Origin: DYEP01 sp040755615
Lineage (GTDB): Bacteria > Bacillota > Sulfobacillia > DUSP01 > DYEP01
DNA: 64,000 nt
Assembly: GCA_040755615.1 (NCBI GenBank)
Contig: JBFMAL010000005.1
Location: 26,815-90,814, forward strand
Direction of reading: 5' to 3'
The notes under the pieces are model-generated. The model did not search any database. It worked only from the letters and a program-made list of their open reading frames with translations, and was not told where the DNA came from. Positions 52,861 to 61,451 of this stretch are shown one piece after another. Each line of letters opens with the position of its first letter. Positions within the stretch are counted from its first letter, which is position 1. Both the position numbers and the translations under genes were made by a program.

Positions 52861-53190
52861 ATGCGGGTAGGCAGCAAGATCTGGCTTGAATCCGCCGGCG
52901 AGAAGGTCTTCGGCGATGGGCCCGGCGAGATGCTCTCAAAGGTAGACGCGCTGGGATCCTTAAGACAGGCCGCGCAGGAGATGAACATGTCCTACAGCCA
53001 GGCGTGGAACCTAATCACCGCCCTGGAGAAGAGACTGGGCTTCCCCTTGCTCGAACGGTCTTGGGGCGGATCAAGACTCACCCCGCGCGCCCGGGACCTG
53101 CTGCTCCGGTACAGACGGTTCAGGTCGAAGGCCGAAAGTGCACTTGAACGAATTTTCCTCGAGGAGTTCTTAAACTGGCAGGATTCCTGA
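52861..53190 (+). CDS. ModE-type winged-helix regulator (N-terminal domain only)
   Basis: A 109-residue DNA-binding protein matching the LysR/ModE-type HTH domain: SKIWLESAGEKVFGDGPGEM, LSKVDALGSLRQAAQEMNMS, YSQAWNLITALEKRLGFPLL and ERSWGGSRLTPRARDLLLRY. The molybdate-binding TOBE domains of full ModE are absent, so it may need a partner or sense metal differently. ATG 52861 is preferred (AGGGTG upstream). A palindrome resembling a ModE site lies 55 bases downstream, before the membrane-protein gene. Confidence 0.88.
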   Translation: MRVGSKIWLESAGEKVFGDGPGEMLSKVDALGSLRQAAQEMNMSYSQAWNLITALEKRLGFPLLERSWGGSRLTPRARDLLLRYRRFRSKAESALERIFLEEFLNWQDS

Positions 53191-53244
53191 CCGGCCCGTA
53201 GAATCTGTGGAGAGTGCACTTTTTGTGCTTACTTTTTTCGCACT

Positions 53245-53266
53245 GTTATACTTTTATCCGTATAAC
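53245..53266 (+). promoter_or_regulatory. Molybdate box-like palindrome
   Basis: Perfect 7-bp inverted repeat GTTATAC (53245-53251), eight bases, GTATAAC (53260-53266). It resembles the ModE consensus (CGTTATAT-N6-8-ATATAACG). It lies between the ModE-type gene and the S-component-like gene, 22 bases before the latter's start, where it could block or assist transcription of the operon. Confidence 0.65.
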
Positions 53267-53288
53267 CCTAGGGAGGAAGTGACCGTTC

Positions 53289-53849
53289 ATGTCCGGCCCG
53301 ATAAAACACCGTGATCTGATCAAATTAACACTGCTGGCTGTAGCGAGCCTCGTACTGAAACCTGCTTTCCGTTCTGCATTCGCCGGGTTCGCCCTGAGTC
53401 TCCACCTCCCAATTGGCAGCCTGATCGGGGGCATGTACATGTTCTGGCCGGTACTTGCCGCAGGCCTGTTCCCCCGCACGGGTACCGCGCTGCTATTCTG
53501 CTTTATCCAAGGTGTACTCGCCACACTGACAGGGCTCACGGGTAAACTCGGTCCTCTTGGCCTCATTAGCTACACCCTGCCCGGCCTCGTCATCGAAGGC
53601 TGGGTAAGATTGATCCCGTCGCGCAACGTGTGTAAACACCCAGGCCTTGCCCTTGCAGCATCTGCCACGGCCAATGCGTCAGGCGCGCTAGTGCATGGGA
53701 TGCTCTATTTCGGTCCGGGCAACCTGGTGATATCCACCGTCGCAGTCACTTCTCTCATCTCGGGGACGCTCGGGGGCGTGCTGGCCTGCATGCTCTACGG
53801 CATCCTGTCGGTACGCCGGATCCTACCCGGGATGAGCCGCCATGACTAA
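53289..53849 (+). CDS. ECF transporter S-component-like membrane protein
   Basis: A 186-residue polytopic protein with about five to six membrane segments (LLAVASLVLKPAFRSAFAGF, SLIGGMYMFWPVLAAGLFPR, GLISYTLPGLVIEGWVR, HGMLYFGPGNLVISTVAVTS). Size, topology and the GGMYxFWP and GLVxE loops resemble S-components (YkoE/ThiW-like) that bind vitamins or metals for energy-coupling factor transporters. No EcfA/EcfT is encoded nearby. It overlaps the NTPase gene by eight bases. Solute unknown; the regulator suggests molybdate or tungstate-linked biology (inference). Confidence 0.72.
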   Translation: MSGPIKHRDLIKLTLLAVASLVLKPAFRSAFAGFALSLHLPIGSLIGGMYMFWPVLAAGLFPRTGTALLFCFIQGVLATLTGLTGKLGPLGLISYTLPGLVIEGWVRLIPSRNVCKHPGLALAASATANASGALVHGMLYFGPGNLVISTVAVTSLISGTLGGVLACMLYGILSVRRILPGMSRHD

Positions 53850-54360
53850 CCTGTTCTTGACCGGGCCCAAGCATATCGGGAAGACAACGCTCTGGTACAG
53901 GGTGTTTCACCGCTCGGGCTCCACCCCCGGGGGATACGTGGTGAAGCGGGTGGTGAAAGACGGCCGGGTAGTAAGGTTTGATCTATGCGATCTGGCGACT
54001 CGGCGTCGCGCCCCCATCGTGTACCCGAGCACGTTGGGTACCTGGGACACGGTGCACTCGAGTTTTGACACGCTCGGGGTCGCATCAGTGCTCGGTGCCA
54101 TATCCCGGGGGAGCATCATCATGATGGACGAGCTGGGAGACAGGGAAAGCGGTTCGGGACCGTTCGCTCGGGCCGTGAGGCTCGCGCTGTCTTCGCCCGT
54201 ACCCGCGTGCGGTGTGATAAAGATGGCGAGCACGCCTTTCTTGGACGAGATCCGGCAGAGACCCGACGTGGAGGTCGTAACGCTCACAGAAAGCAACCGG
54301 TCACAGGTGGAAAGCCATGTCGAGCACTGGTTGCTTTGCACAAGGAAGGTGCTGAAATGA
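53842..54360 (+). CDS. P-loop NTPase of the THEP1 type
   Basis: A 172-residue nucleotide-binding protein with Walker A LTGPKHIGKTTLWYRVF and Walker B-like SIIMMDELGDRESG, followed by RALSSPVPACGVIKM and a C-terminal LTESNRSQVESHVEHWL. The layout matches small nucleoside-triphosphatases of the THEP1/NTPase_1 group. It overlaps the S-component gene by eight bases and the methyltransferase by four bases (ATGA), so they are translated as a unit. Confidence 0.8.
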   Translation: MTNLFLTGPKHIGKTTLWYRVFHRSGSTPGGYVVKRVVKDGRVVRFDLCDLATRRRAPIVYPSTLGTWDTVHSSFDTLGVASVLGAISRGSIIMMDELGDRESGSGPFARAVRLALSSPVPACGVIKMASTPFLDEIRQRPDVEVVTLTESNRSQVESHVEHWLLCTRKVLK

Positions 54361-55097
54361 GCAGCTTTCAGTGGACGCAAGAGAGAATAAAGTGGTATCT
54401 TGAGGCGCTTCGATTCGGGGAGTACCCGGGCGTTTTCCTCCCCTACATAGCGCCATTGCTATTGCCCACCGACACGGTACTGGATGTAGGTGCAGGTACA
54501 GGTGCGTGGAGCCTTCAGCTTGCGCCCCTTGTATCGCGGGTGACTGCGCTTGATCCGAGCGAGTTGGCGCTGAATGCGCTGAAGGAGGAAATGCGCGTCC
54601 GCGGCATCGTAAACATCGAACTGATGGAGATGAAGTGGGCAGACTTCGACGGCCCGGCTCACGATGTGTGCTTGTGCGCTCATGCCGCGTCTGCACTCAC
54701 CGCCGATCCCGACGGCATCGCGCGGTTTTCTGCGAAGGCGAAGAGACTCTGCCTTGTTATCACTGCGGAATCTGATGAAAAAAACATGTTTGGGCTGGGT
54801 GAGCTGTTCAAAATGCTTGATATGCCGGTGCCAAAGCGCGGCGGGGCCTACACCGAACTGGCGCCTGCATTAAAGCGCGCCGGAGTGAGTCCTGACATCA
54901 AGCGGGTGAGTTATGAGTTCGGCCAGCCCGTAAAGGACGAAACAGAGGCATGCGCGTTCATCAGGGCGCTGGTTCCCGGAGAAAACCTGCCGGACGATGC
55001 GCTCCGCCGCTTCGTTACGCGGCATCTCACCGTCAGCGGGAGCTCGCTCTACTTACCCAGCACCAATACGGCCCTCCTGCTTTCGTGGACCCCATGA
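54357..55097 (+). CDS. Class I SAM-dependent methyltransferase
   Basis: A 246-residue cytosolic methyltransferase with motif I TVLDVGAGTGAWSLQLAP, acidic loop VTALDPSELALNALKEE, motif IV-like DVCLCAHAASALTADPDG and a C-terminal substrate region. No metal-binding or nucleic-acid domain is visible. The ATG overlaps the NTPase stop. The substrate might be a small molecule or cofactor linked to metal handling; this is inference from context only. A stop-to-stop convergent arrangement with tetR follows. Confidence 0.78.
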   Translation: MSSFQWTQERIKWYLEALRFGEYPGVFLPYIAPLLLPTDTVLDVGAGTGAWSLQLAPLVSRVTALDPSELALNALKEEMRVRGIVNIELMEMKWADFDGPAHDVCLCAHAASALTADPDGIARFSAKAKRLCLVITAESDEKNMFGLGELFKMLDMPVPKRGGAYTELAPALKRAGVSPDIKRVSYEFGQPVKDETEACAFIRALVPGENLPDDALRRFVTRHLTVSGSSLYLPSTNTALLLSWTP

Positions 55098-55105
55098 AGC
55101 CCGGG

Positions 55106-55690
55106 TCAGCCCGCCACCCCCACACCTCGCCAAAACAGCGCACAAAGTGTTGCAGCGTCGGCGGCGGCAGATACGGTCCTGTTACCCCAGAGCCTTGAAG
55201 AGACCAGCGAGTTAAGCGCACCCACATACATGTGGGCCGCAGCGAGGGCATCAAGATCGGGCCTTGCCTCTCCCCTCTTCATCGCTTCCTGTATTATGAG
55301 GCAGGTAAGATCAATCCACCGGGCCCTGAGCGTGAACAACCACACCTTGAACTCCTCGCGCATGCCGGTCGCCGCCTCCAGGATGAACCTGGCTGATTCC
55401 CTGTTCTCTCCTGCAAATGTAAGGGTGAACAACGCCATATCGTATAGCTTCTCCGCAGGAGCACTGTCCTTGGCGCTTCTTTCCACCAGGCCTTCGAAAT
55501 AGGTGCCGAGCGCATGCCGGTAAATCTCTTCAAGCAGCACCTCCTTGGAGGGGAAGTACAGGTAAACGGTGCCCTTGGCGACACGGGCCTCCTGCGCGAT
55601 ATCCTCCATCTTGGCCCCGTGAAACCCCAGTCTTGAGAATACAGAGATACCTGCGTCAATTATGCTTTTACGTTTGTCGTCACCTGCCAC
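55106..55690 (-). CDS. TetR-family repressor of the RND operon
   Basis: A 194-residue TetR-type protein with HTH residues IIDAGISVFSRLGFHGAKM, EDIAQEARVAKGTVYLYFPS and KEVLLEEIYRHALG, then a helical ligand-binding domain. Its start overlaps the TolC-like stop by 11 bases, making it the last gene of the efflux operon. The operon promoter carries a perfect inverted repeat, a likely autoregulatory site (inference). Confidence 0.9.
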   Translation of the reverse strand: MAGDDKRKSIIDAGISVFSRLGFHGAKMEDIAQEARVAKGTVYLYFPSKEVLLEEIYRHALGTYFEGLVERSAKDSAPAEKLYDMALFTLTFAGENRESARFILEAATGMREEFKVWLFTLRARWIDLTCLIIQEAMKRGEARPDLDALAAAHMYVGALNSLVSSRLWGNRTVSAAADAATLCALFWRGVGVAG

Positions 55691-56906
55691 GCGAATCAGC
55701 TCCTGACGCTTTCTTGGAGTATGAGGTCAGGTACTCGTACTCGGCCAGCGCCAACCTGTACTGGAACACTGCGTCGAGGTAGGCTGCCTCCGATTGCGCA
55801 AGCGAAAGTTCCGCCATTGAGACGTCATGGTAAGTGCAGAACCCGGAAATGTAGGTGACCTCGGTCAGCTTCAGTCTGCGCTCTGCCTCGCGGGCGGAGG
55901 CAAAATACATCTCCATCTTTGCTTTCGCTTCCTCCAACCTCTCGTAAGCGAGGTAGACATCAAGGCGCACGTCTTCCGTTACCATGGCGAGGTTTGCGTA
56001 CGCTTCGTCAAGAGCCGCCTCCGCCATGGGCAATGAGTAGGGGTTATCCCGCGGCGTGACGCCCGAAAGGTATTCTCTCAGCCACTGCAAAAACAACAGC
56101 GGGTCCTCCGGTATTTCGCCTTCGCCGGGTGCAGCAGGAAGCAACGGCATATAATTTGAGGGGTACTCACTCGCCAGGTCCCTATCCAGTTGCTTAAGCT
56201 CCACCATGCGTTCCGCCTGGTACACCTCAAACCGCCTCGACAGTGCCAGCGCTTCCATTTCGGAGGGCGCCTTCGGGTCCTCCCGTTCAGGTAAAGAACC
56301 GAGCAACTCAAAGTCGTGGGTGAGAGGCATTCCCATCAGTCTGTTCAGCGCCATCTTGGCCATGCGCACCGCGGTGGCCGCGGAGGATGCGTTCATCCCC
56401 GCCTCCCTCTCCGCCAGAACTGCCTGATGAAGATCGTTTTCAGGAACCAGCCCGGCTTCATACATCTCCCTCACAAGTTTGGTCTTGCTCTGCATCCTGT
56501 CCTTTGCCCGCTCAGCGAATTCCTGCCACTCCCTTGCTTTCAGGAGGGAGTAATATGCCTGTTCGGCTGCAAACCAGATCTGCTGCTCTGTAGCAGTCTT
56601 CGCCCTCAGGGCGATGAGATAATAGGTGAGCGCCTCAAATGGCCTCAGGTACTTTATCTGTGCGGTTTCGTAGCTGGTGACTGCTTCAGGCACCACCGCA
56701 TCTGCCATCTCAGATGCCTGCCTGTATGCAAGGTACGCCTGCTTGACCCGGGCATCAGCCAGCCTCATGGCGGGGCTTGATATGATAGCCCTCATCTTCA
56801 CGTCAGACAGCGTATACTCCGGGATCTCGTCCCCAGCCCGGGCTACGCCGGCAAGTCCCAGGGTGAGCACGCAGCACAAGAGCGCGGATATGCCTACCCT
56901 CCTCAC
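55680..56906 (-). CDS. TolC-family protein
   Basis: A 408-residue exported protein (signal peptide about residues 1-25, ending near ARAG) with long coiled-coil helices and the repeated TolC-family pattern (AYLAYRQASEMADAVVPEAV, LLKAREWQEFAERAKDRMQS, ALDEAYANLAMVTEDVRLDV, YERLEEAKAKMEMYF). In diderms TolC is the outer-membrane exit duct; in some spore formers a homologue occurs without a clear outer membrane. Its presence here is compatible with, but does not prove, a diderm envelope. It overlaps both RND and tetR genes. Confidence 0.85.
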   Translation of the reverse strand: MRRVGISALLCCVLTLGLAGVARAGDEIPEYTLSDVKMRAIISSPAMRLADARVKQAYLAYRQASEMADAVVPEAVTSYETAQIKYLRPFEALTYYLIALRAKTATEQQIWFAAEQAYYSLLKAREWQEFAERAKDRMQSKTKLVREMYEAGLVPENDLHQAVLAEREAGMNASSAATAVRMAKMALNRLMGMPLTHDFELLGSLPEREDPKAPSEMEALALSRRFEVYQAERMVELKQLDRDLASEYPSNYMPLLPAAPGEGEIPEDPLLFLQWLREYLSGVTPRDNPYSLPMAEAALDEAYANLAMVTEDVRLDVYLAYERLEEAKAKMEMYFASAREAERRLKLTEVTYISGFCTYHDVSMAELSLAQSEAAYLDAVFQYRLALAEYEYLTSYSKKASGADSRGR

Positions 56907-59900
56907 GAGTTCCCCCTCCGTTCAAGTAATCTGGTTATTCCCGCGGCCAGATCGTCGAAGTATGTGTAGACTGCGGGTATCAGGAATAACGTAAGCAGCG
57001 TGGACAGGGACAGCCCGCCTATGATGGCGGTGGCGAGGGGTGCCTGCAGCTCTCCACCGCGGCCGCGGCCTACCGCCAGCGGCATGAGGCCCAAGACCGT
57101 AGTGATGCTCGTCATCAGGATGGGTCTCAGCCTAACCACACCAGCATGTAGAATCGCCTCGGTGCGAGTCATCCCGCGCCTGCGCTGCTGCAGCAAGTAG
57201 TCCACAAACACGATGGCGTTGTTCACCACGATGCCTGCCAGCGTTATAATACCGATGAGCGACGTCACGTTCAGCGACCTGCCTGTGATGAACAACGCAA
57301 ATACCGCGCCGACCAGGGCAACGGGTACCGTAGTCATGATGGTGAACGGGTGTACCAAGGATTCGAACTGGGCGGCGAGCACCATATACACGAGTACCAC
57401 CGAAAGCGCAAGCGCCCAGGTCAAAGAGCCGAACGCCTCTCTCATCTCCCTGGTCTCGCCGCCGAACTCCACCGTATAGCCATAGGGGAGCCGGATGGCC
57501 CCCACCTCCCGCTCCACGTCTTCCATGGCAGACCCGAGGTCTCTGCCTGACACACTCGCGGTCACGCTGACCGTTCGCACCTGACCCTGCCGCACAATGG
57601 TTGAAGGACCCCTGACCCTCTGGATGTCTGCCATATCGGCGAGGCTGACGCGCGCACCCTGCGGCGAAAGAAACGCAAGCCCCGCAACAGAAGCGGGGTC
57701 CCTCCTGTCCGCTTCGGGGTAGATCACCACCACGTCCAACTCCGTACCCGACATTCGCGCACGGGTAGCCGTCTCGCCCGATACGGCCGTTTTGACTGTG
57801 GAGCCTACATACGCCGTGGACAGGCCAAAGTGGGAAAGAAGGTCCCTGTTCAGTACCACCCTCATCTCGGGAAGCCCCTGACCCACGCTCGTTTTAACTT
57901 CACGGGTACCCTCCACTCTGCTTACAACAGAAGCTATGTTGCTGGCGAGGTCATTCAGCACAGCCAGGTCGTCGCCTTTGACGATTACGTCAATGGGAGC
58001 TCCAAACAGGGATTCCTCTCCCGCCACACCGCCTTGGGCCGTTACCCGGATCTCAGCCCCCGGAATTCTCGCGAATGCCTTTCTGAGTTCTTCAGCCACT
58101 TCCGCCGTGCTGCGTCCGGTTCTCTTGAGCCTGATGGATACGGAACCCACATCAGTACCAGATGAACCACCGAATATGGTTCCTCTGGAGCCCGTGCGCG
58201 CGAACACCGCGTCTACCTCTTCCATGGAAAGAGCGGTATTCTCAACCACCTGCACGATCTGGTCTGTCTCTGAAAGCACCGTACCCTGGGGCATGAGTAC
58301 GTCCACCCGGACCTCTCCCCTGTCGAGCTTGGGGATAAACTCGCTGGGAAGCACATCCAGTATGACCAAAGCCGCAGCGACAGATACGAGCGCACCGGAA
58401 ACCACCCAGCCGCGGCGCATGAGGCTCAAGGCAAGCCATCTCCTGTAACCCGCGATCAGCCGGTCCAGGTTCCTACCGAACCAGGAGTAAAAGCCCCTCA
58501 TGACCCCGGGTTGTCCGCCTTTTGAGCCGAGTACCTGTGAATAGAGCATGGGCACAAAAGTCAGCGAGACGATGAGCGAAGCCAGAAGGGAAAAGGACAC
58601 GGTGACGGCAAGCTGGCGGAAGAGCTGGGAAGCCAGCCCGGTTATAAAGAGGATCGGGAGAAACACCACGATGGTAGTGAGGGTCGACGCGGTTACCGCC
58701 ATCCCCACCTCTTCCGCGCCGGTAGCAGCAGCCTCCGCCGGTAACAGTCCTGCTTCCCTGTGTCTTGAGATGTTCTCCAACACTACGATAGCATTGTCCA
58801 CCAGCATACCCACTCCCAGTGCCAAACCGCCGAGAGACATGAGATTTAATGTAAGACCGGAGAAATACATGAGAATAAAAGTGCTGATGATGGATATGGG
58901 TATGGCCAGGCCGATGACGATGGTGGTCCTGACGTTCTGCAGAAAACCCAAAAGAATCAGCACCGCAAGCACGCCGCCTGTCACTGCGCTGTTCGCCACC
59001 GTCCTGATAGACTTGCCTATAAACTGCGACTGATCTTCCGCCAGTTCTATCGTTACTCCGGGCGGGAGCTCTTTGGAAAGGTCCTGAAGCACCTTTCGCA
59101 CCCGCCCTGCGACCTGCACCGTGTTAGCCCCTGACTGCTTCTGTATGTATACGCCCACGCTCGGCCTGCCGTTCAGCCTGGCGATCTGGCTGCGCGAGCT
59201 CTCGACCAGCTCCACGCGGGCGATTTCCGAGAGCGCCACGCTCATGCCCAGCGGAGAGTTGACTCTCACCCGGCTTATATCATCCAGCGATGAAAACTCG
59301 CCGATGGTGCGCACGACGATCCTGCGACCCGCCTCCTCCACTACGCCCCCAGGCAGATTTAAGTTCTCCATGCGAATCGCCTGGACCACCGCTGACGGCG
59401 TAAGCGCGTAACCCTCCATCACAACCGGATTCAGCGTCACCTCAATTCTCTGCCTCACCCCGCCCAATACGTTGGCGATTGCCACACCCTCAATACGCTC
59501 AAGTCTGCTCTTTATCACGTCCTCGACCAGGCGCGTCATTTCTGTAAGGTCATCAGTACCCGAAACACTGATCTGCATGATGGGCATTGCCGAGGGGTCC
59601 GCCTTGATGATCATCGGGTCAGTAGCGCCGTCAGGCAGATACCTCCTGATCATGTCTACTTTCTCCCGGATATCCATTGCGGCTGCGTCCATGCTGGTCC
59701 CCCACTCAAACTCGGCTATTACGGTGGATAACCCTTCCTGGGTCTCAGAACTGACTCGTTTCAGGTTACCGACGCTGCCCACTGCTTCTTCTACAGGCCT
59801 TGTGATGAGGTTCTCCACCTCCAGCGGGCCAGCCCCTTCGTACCTCGTGATCACGACCACTACGGGGAAGCTCATTTCAGGAAGCAGGTCTATTGATATG

Positions 59901-59995
59901 CCAGAAAGAGAGACTGCTCCAAGGAGCAGTACCATTAACACCATCATTAGGGTTGTCACGGGCCTCTGGATGGCCAGCCTGGAGATGGACATCAC
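56903..59995 (-). CDS. RND-family efflux permease (AcrB/HAE1-like)
   Basis: A 1030-residue transporter with two repeats of an N-terminal helix, a large periplasmic domain and five to six helices. Motifs include RLAIQRPVTTLMMVLMVLLL, YEGAGPLEVENLITRPVEEA, GLALGVGMLVDNAIVVLENI (helix 4 proton-relay Asp pair) and TLAGIVVNNAIVFVDYLLQQ. Exports hydrophobic compounds using the proton gradient. Encoded between the adaptor (four-base overlap) and TolC-like gene (four-base overlap). Confidence 0.94.
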   Translation of the reverse strand: MMSISRLAIQRPVTTLMMVLMVLLLGAVSLSGISIDLLPEMSFPVVVVITRYEGAGPLEVENLITRPVEEAVGSVGNLKRVSSETQEGLSTVIAEFEWGTSMDAAAMDIREKVDMIRRYLPDGATDPMIIKADPSAMPIMQISVSGTDDLTEMTRLVEDVIKSRLERIEGVAIANVLGGVRQRIEVTLNPVVMEGYALTPSAVVQAIRMENLNLPGGVVEEAGRRIVVRTIGEFSSLDDISRVRVNSPLGMSVALSEIARVELVESSRSQIARLNGRPSVGVYIQKQSGANTVQVAGRVRKVLQDLSKELPPGVTIELAEDQSQFIGKSIRTVANSAVTGGVLAVLILLGFLQNVRTTIVIGLAIPISIISTFILMYFSGLTLNLMSLGGLALGVGMLVDNAIVVLENISRHREAGLLPAEAAATGAEEVGMAVTASTLTTIVVFLPILFITGLASQLFRQLAVTVSFSLLASLIVSLTFVPMLYSQVLGSKGGQPGVMRGFYSWFGRNLDRLIAGYRRWLALSLMRRGWVVSGALVSVAAALVILDVLPSEFIPKLDRGEVRVDVLMPQGTVLSETDQIVQVVENTALSMEEVDAVFARTGSRGTIFGGSSGTDVGSVSIRLKRTGRSTAEVAEELRKAFARIPGAEIRVTAQGGVAGEESLFGAPIDVIVKGDDLAVLNDLASNIASVVSRVEGTREVKTSVGQGLPEMRVVLNRDLLSHFGLSTAYVGSTVKTAVSGETATRARMSGTELDVVVIYPEADRRDPASVAGLAFLSPQGARVSLADMADIQRVRGPSTIVRQGQVRTVSVTASVSGRDLGSAMEDVEREVGAIRLPYGYTVEFGGETREMREAFGSLTWALALSVVLVYMVLAAQFESLVHPFTIMTTVPVALVGAVFALFITGRSLNVTSLIGIITLAGIVVNNAIVFVDYLLQQRRRGMTRTEAILHAGVVRLRPILMTSITTVLGLMPLAVGRGRGGELQAPLATAIIGGLSLSTLLTLFLIPAVYTYFDDLAAGITRLLERRGNS

Positions 59996-61221
59996 CAGTT
60001 ACCCCCCTCAACTGTCACCCGTGCACCCGGACTCAGGTAGTGCTGCCCCCGGGTAACCACCATGTCCTGCTCGCTTAAACCTTCGATGACCTGGATCCAG
60101 GTTCCATCCGAAAGCCCAAGCACCACCCGCTTCTCGTATGCGCGATTGTCGTTGACGGTGAACACGTAGGCGTCCTGCCCGGCTCGGAGCACTGCCGCCA
60201 ACGGTATGACCAGAACGTCAGCGGCGGAGTCTTCTACAAGGGTCAGGCGGGCGAACATGCCCGGAAGCAGATACCCAGGGTTGTCGATCCTGACCCGCAT
60301 TTGGTAAACCCTTGTGCGCGTATCCGCAGCAGGGCTCACGTGCACCACTTCTCCGTCAGTAGTGTAGGTGACAGAAGGCACTTGGACCTCTACCCTATCT
60401 CCGCGGCGGACTCGGGTTACCTGACGCTCGGTCAGTGGAAAGTCAACCTCCAGCAGCTCGTCGTCCACAACACCGGCCAGGGGTACGCCCGGTGATACCA
60501 GGTTGCCCACCCGGGCGTTGACGTAGGATACCTTGCCTTTGATGGGAGTTCGCACAGCGGCCTGGGCCAGCTGCAGCCGTGCCAGTTCAAGCGCGGCTTC
60601 AGCCTGGGCGACCGATGCCCTCGCCGCATCGATCGCGTCCTTGGACGCTCCCCGCTGCACAATCTCCATCTGCTTGTTCGCTATGTCCAGCTGCGCACCG
60701 GCCACTTCGTACTGGGTTCTGGCCTGATCTCGTTGCTGCCTGGAAACTGCGCCGGCAGCGTACAGCACTTCCATTCGCTCGTAGGTCTCTTTGGCATTAC
60801 TGTACGCGGCTTCGGCCTGAGCCACTGCCGCCTTCGCTTGGGCAAGTTCTGCATCGGACGCGCCCGCAGTAAGCCTGCGAAGGTTGGCCCGGGCGGCCTC
60901 TAAAGCAGCTTCCGCCTGCTTTACGTACGCGCGAAGTTCGTCCGTTTCGAGAACCAGCAGGGCCTCGTTCGCCTCCACTTCGTCTCCGACGCGGACGAAA
61001 ACCTGTTCTATCCTTCCGGCGATTTTTGAGCTGACATGAGCCTCAGCGGATGCCGCCAGCACTCCCTGGGAATGTGATACCACCAACACCGAGCCTCGCC
61101 TGACCGGTTCCAGGGCTACAGCCACTGACGTCTCCTCAACCGCTTTTGAGCCGGTACAGCCCTGAAGCAACATGACCATCAGAACTGCAGCAGCCACCCA
61201 CACATAGGCTACCCTCTTCAT
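59992..61221 (-). CDS. RND efflux periplasmic adaptor lipoprotein
   Basis: A 409-residue membrane-fusion protein. The start at ATG 61221 gives a lipoprotein signal (MKRVAYVWVAAAVLMVMLLQ, then GC) and has GAGGGG upstream; the longer frame from 61284 would begin inside the -35 box. Domains: barrel-sandwich strand SSKIAGRIEQVFVRVGDEVE, a coiled-coil hairpin with AQAKAAVAQAEAAYSNAKET and ARASVAQAEAALELARLQLA, then the GKVSYVNARVGNLVSPGVPL beta-barrel. It links the RND pump to the TolC-like protein. Confidence 0.9.
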   Translation of the reverse strand: MKRVAYVWVAAAVLMVMLLQGCTGSKAVEETSVAVALEPVRRGSVLVVSHSQGVLAASAEAHVSSKIAGRIEQVFVRVGDEVEANEALLVLETDELRAYVKQAEAALEAARANLRRLTAGASDAELAQAKAAVAQAEAAYSNAKETYERMEVLYAAGAVSRQQRDQARTQYEVAGAQLDIANKQMEIVQRGASKDAIDAARASVAQAEAALELARLQLAQAAVRTPIKGKVSYVNARVGNLVSPGVPLAGVVDDELLEVDFPLTERQVTRVRRGDRVEVQVPSVTYTTDGEVVHVSPAADTRTRVYQMRVRIDNPGYLLPGMFARLTLVEDSAADVLVIPLAAVLRAGQDAYVFTVNDNRAYEKRVVLGLSDGTWIQVIEGLSEQDMVVTRGQHYLSPGARVTVEGGNW

Positions 61222-61234
61222 CCAGGCACCCCTC

Positions 61235-61284
61235 ACTGACTGACCAGTCAGTATAATCATATACCGGGCCACCCCAGGTGTCAA
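61235..61284 (-). promoter_or_regulatory. Promoter and TetR-type operator of the efflux operon
   Basis: Minus strand: TTGACA (61279-61284), 17-base spacer, TATGAT (61256-61261), matching the sigma-A consensus well. Just downstream, overlapping the start of transcription, is a perfect palindrome ACTGACTG-AC-CAGTCAGT (61235-61252), 13 bases before the adaptor ATG. The layout suits repression by the TetR protein encoded last in the operon. Confidence 0.85.
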
Positions 61285-61451
61285 TTCGACCAGAGCGAAG
61301 TGACCGTCCCGGCCCAGACGCTACCGCAACGCCAGACGGCACACAGAAAGTCTTCTTCCAACTTGAGAGGTCTATGCATGCCCATGGTGAGGACGACCAT
61401 CCTGTCTCAAGCTCCGCCGGTCACTTAATTCACGTGTTCACGTAGCGAGGT

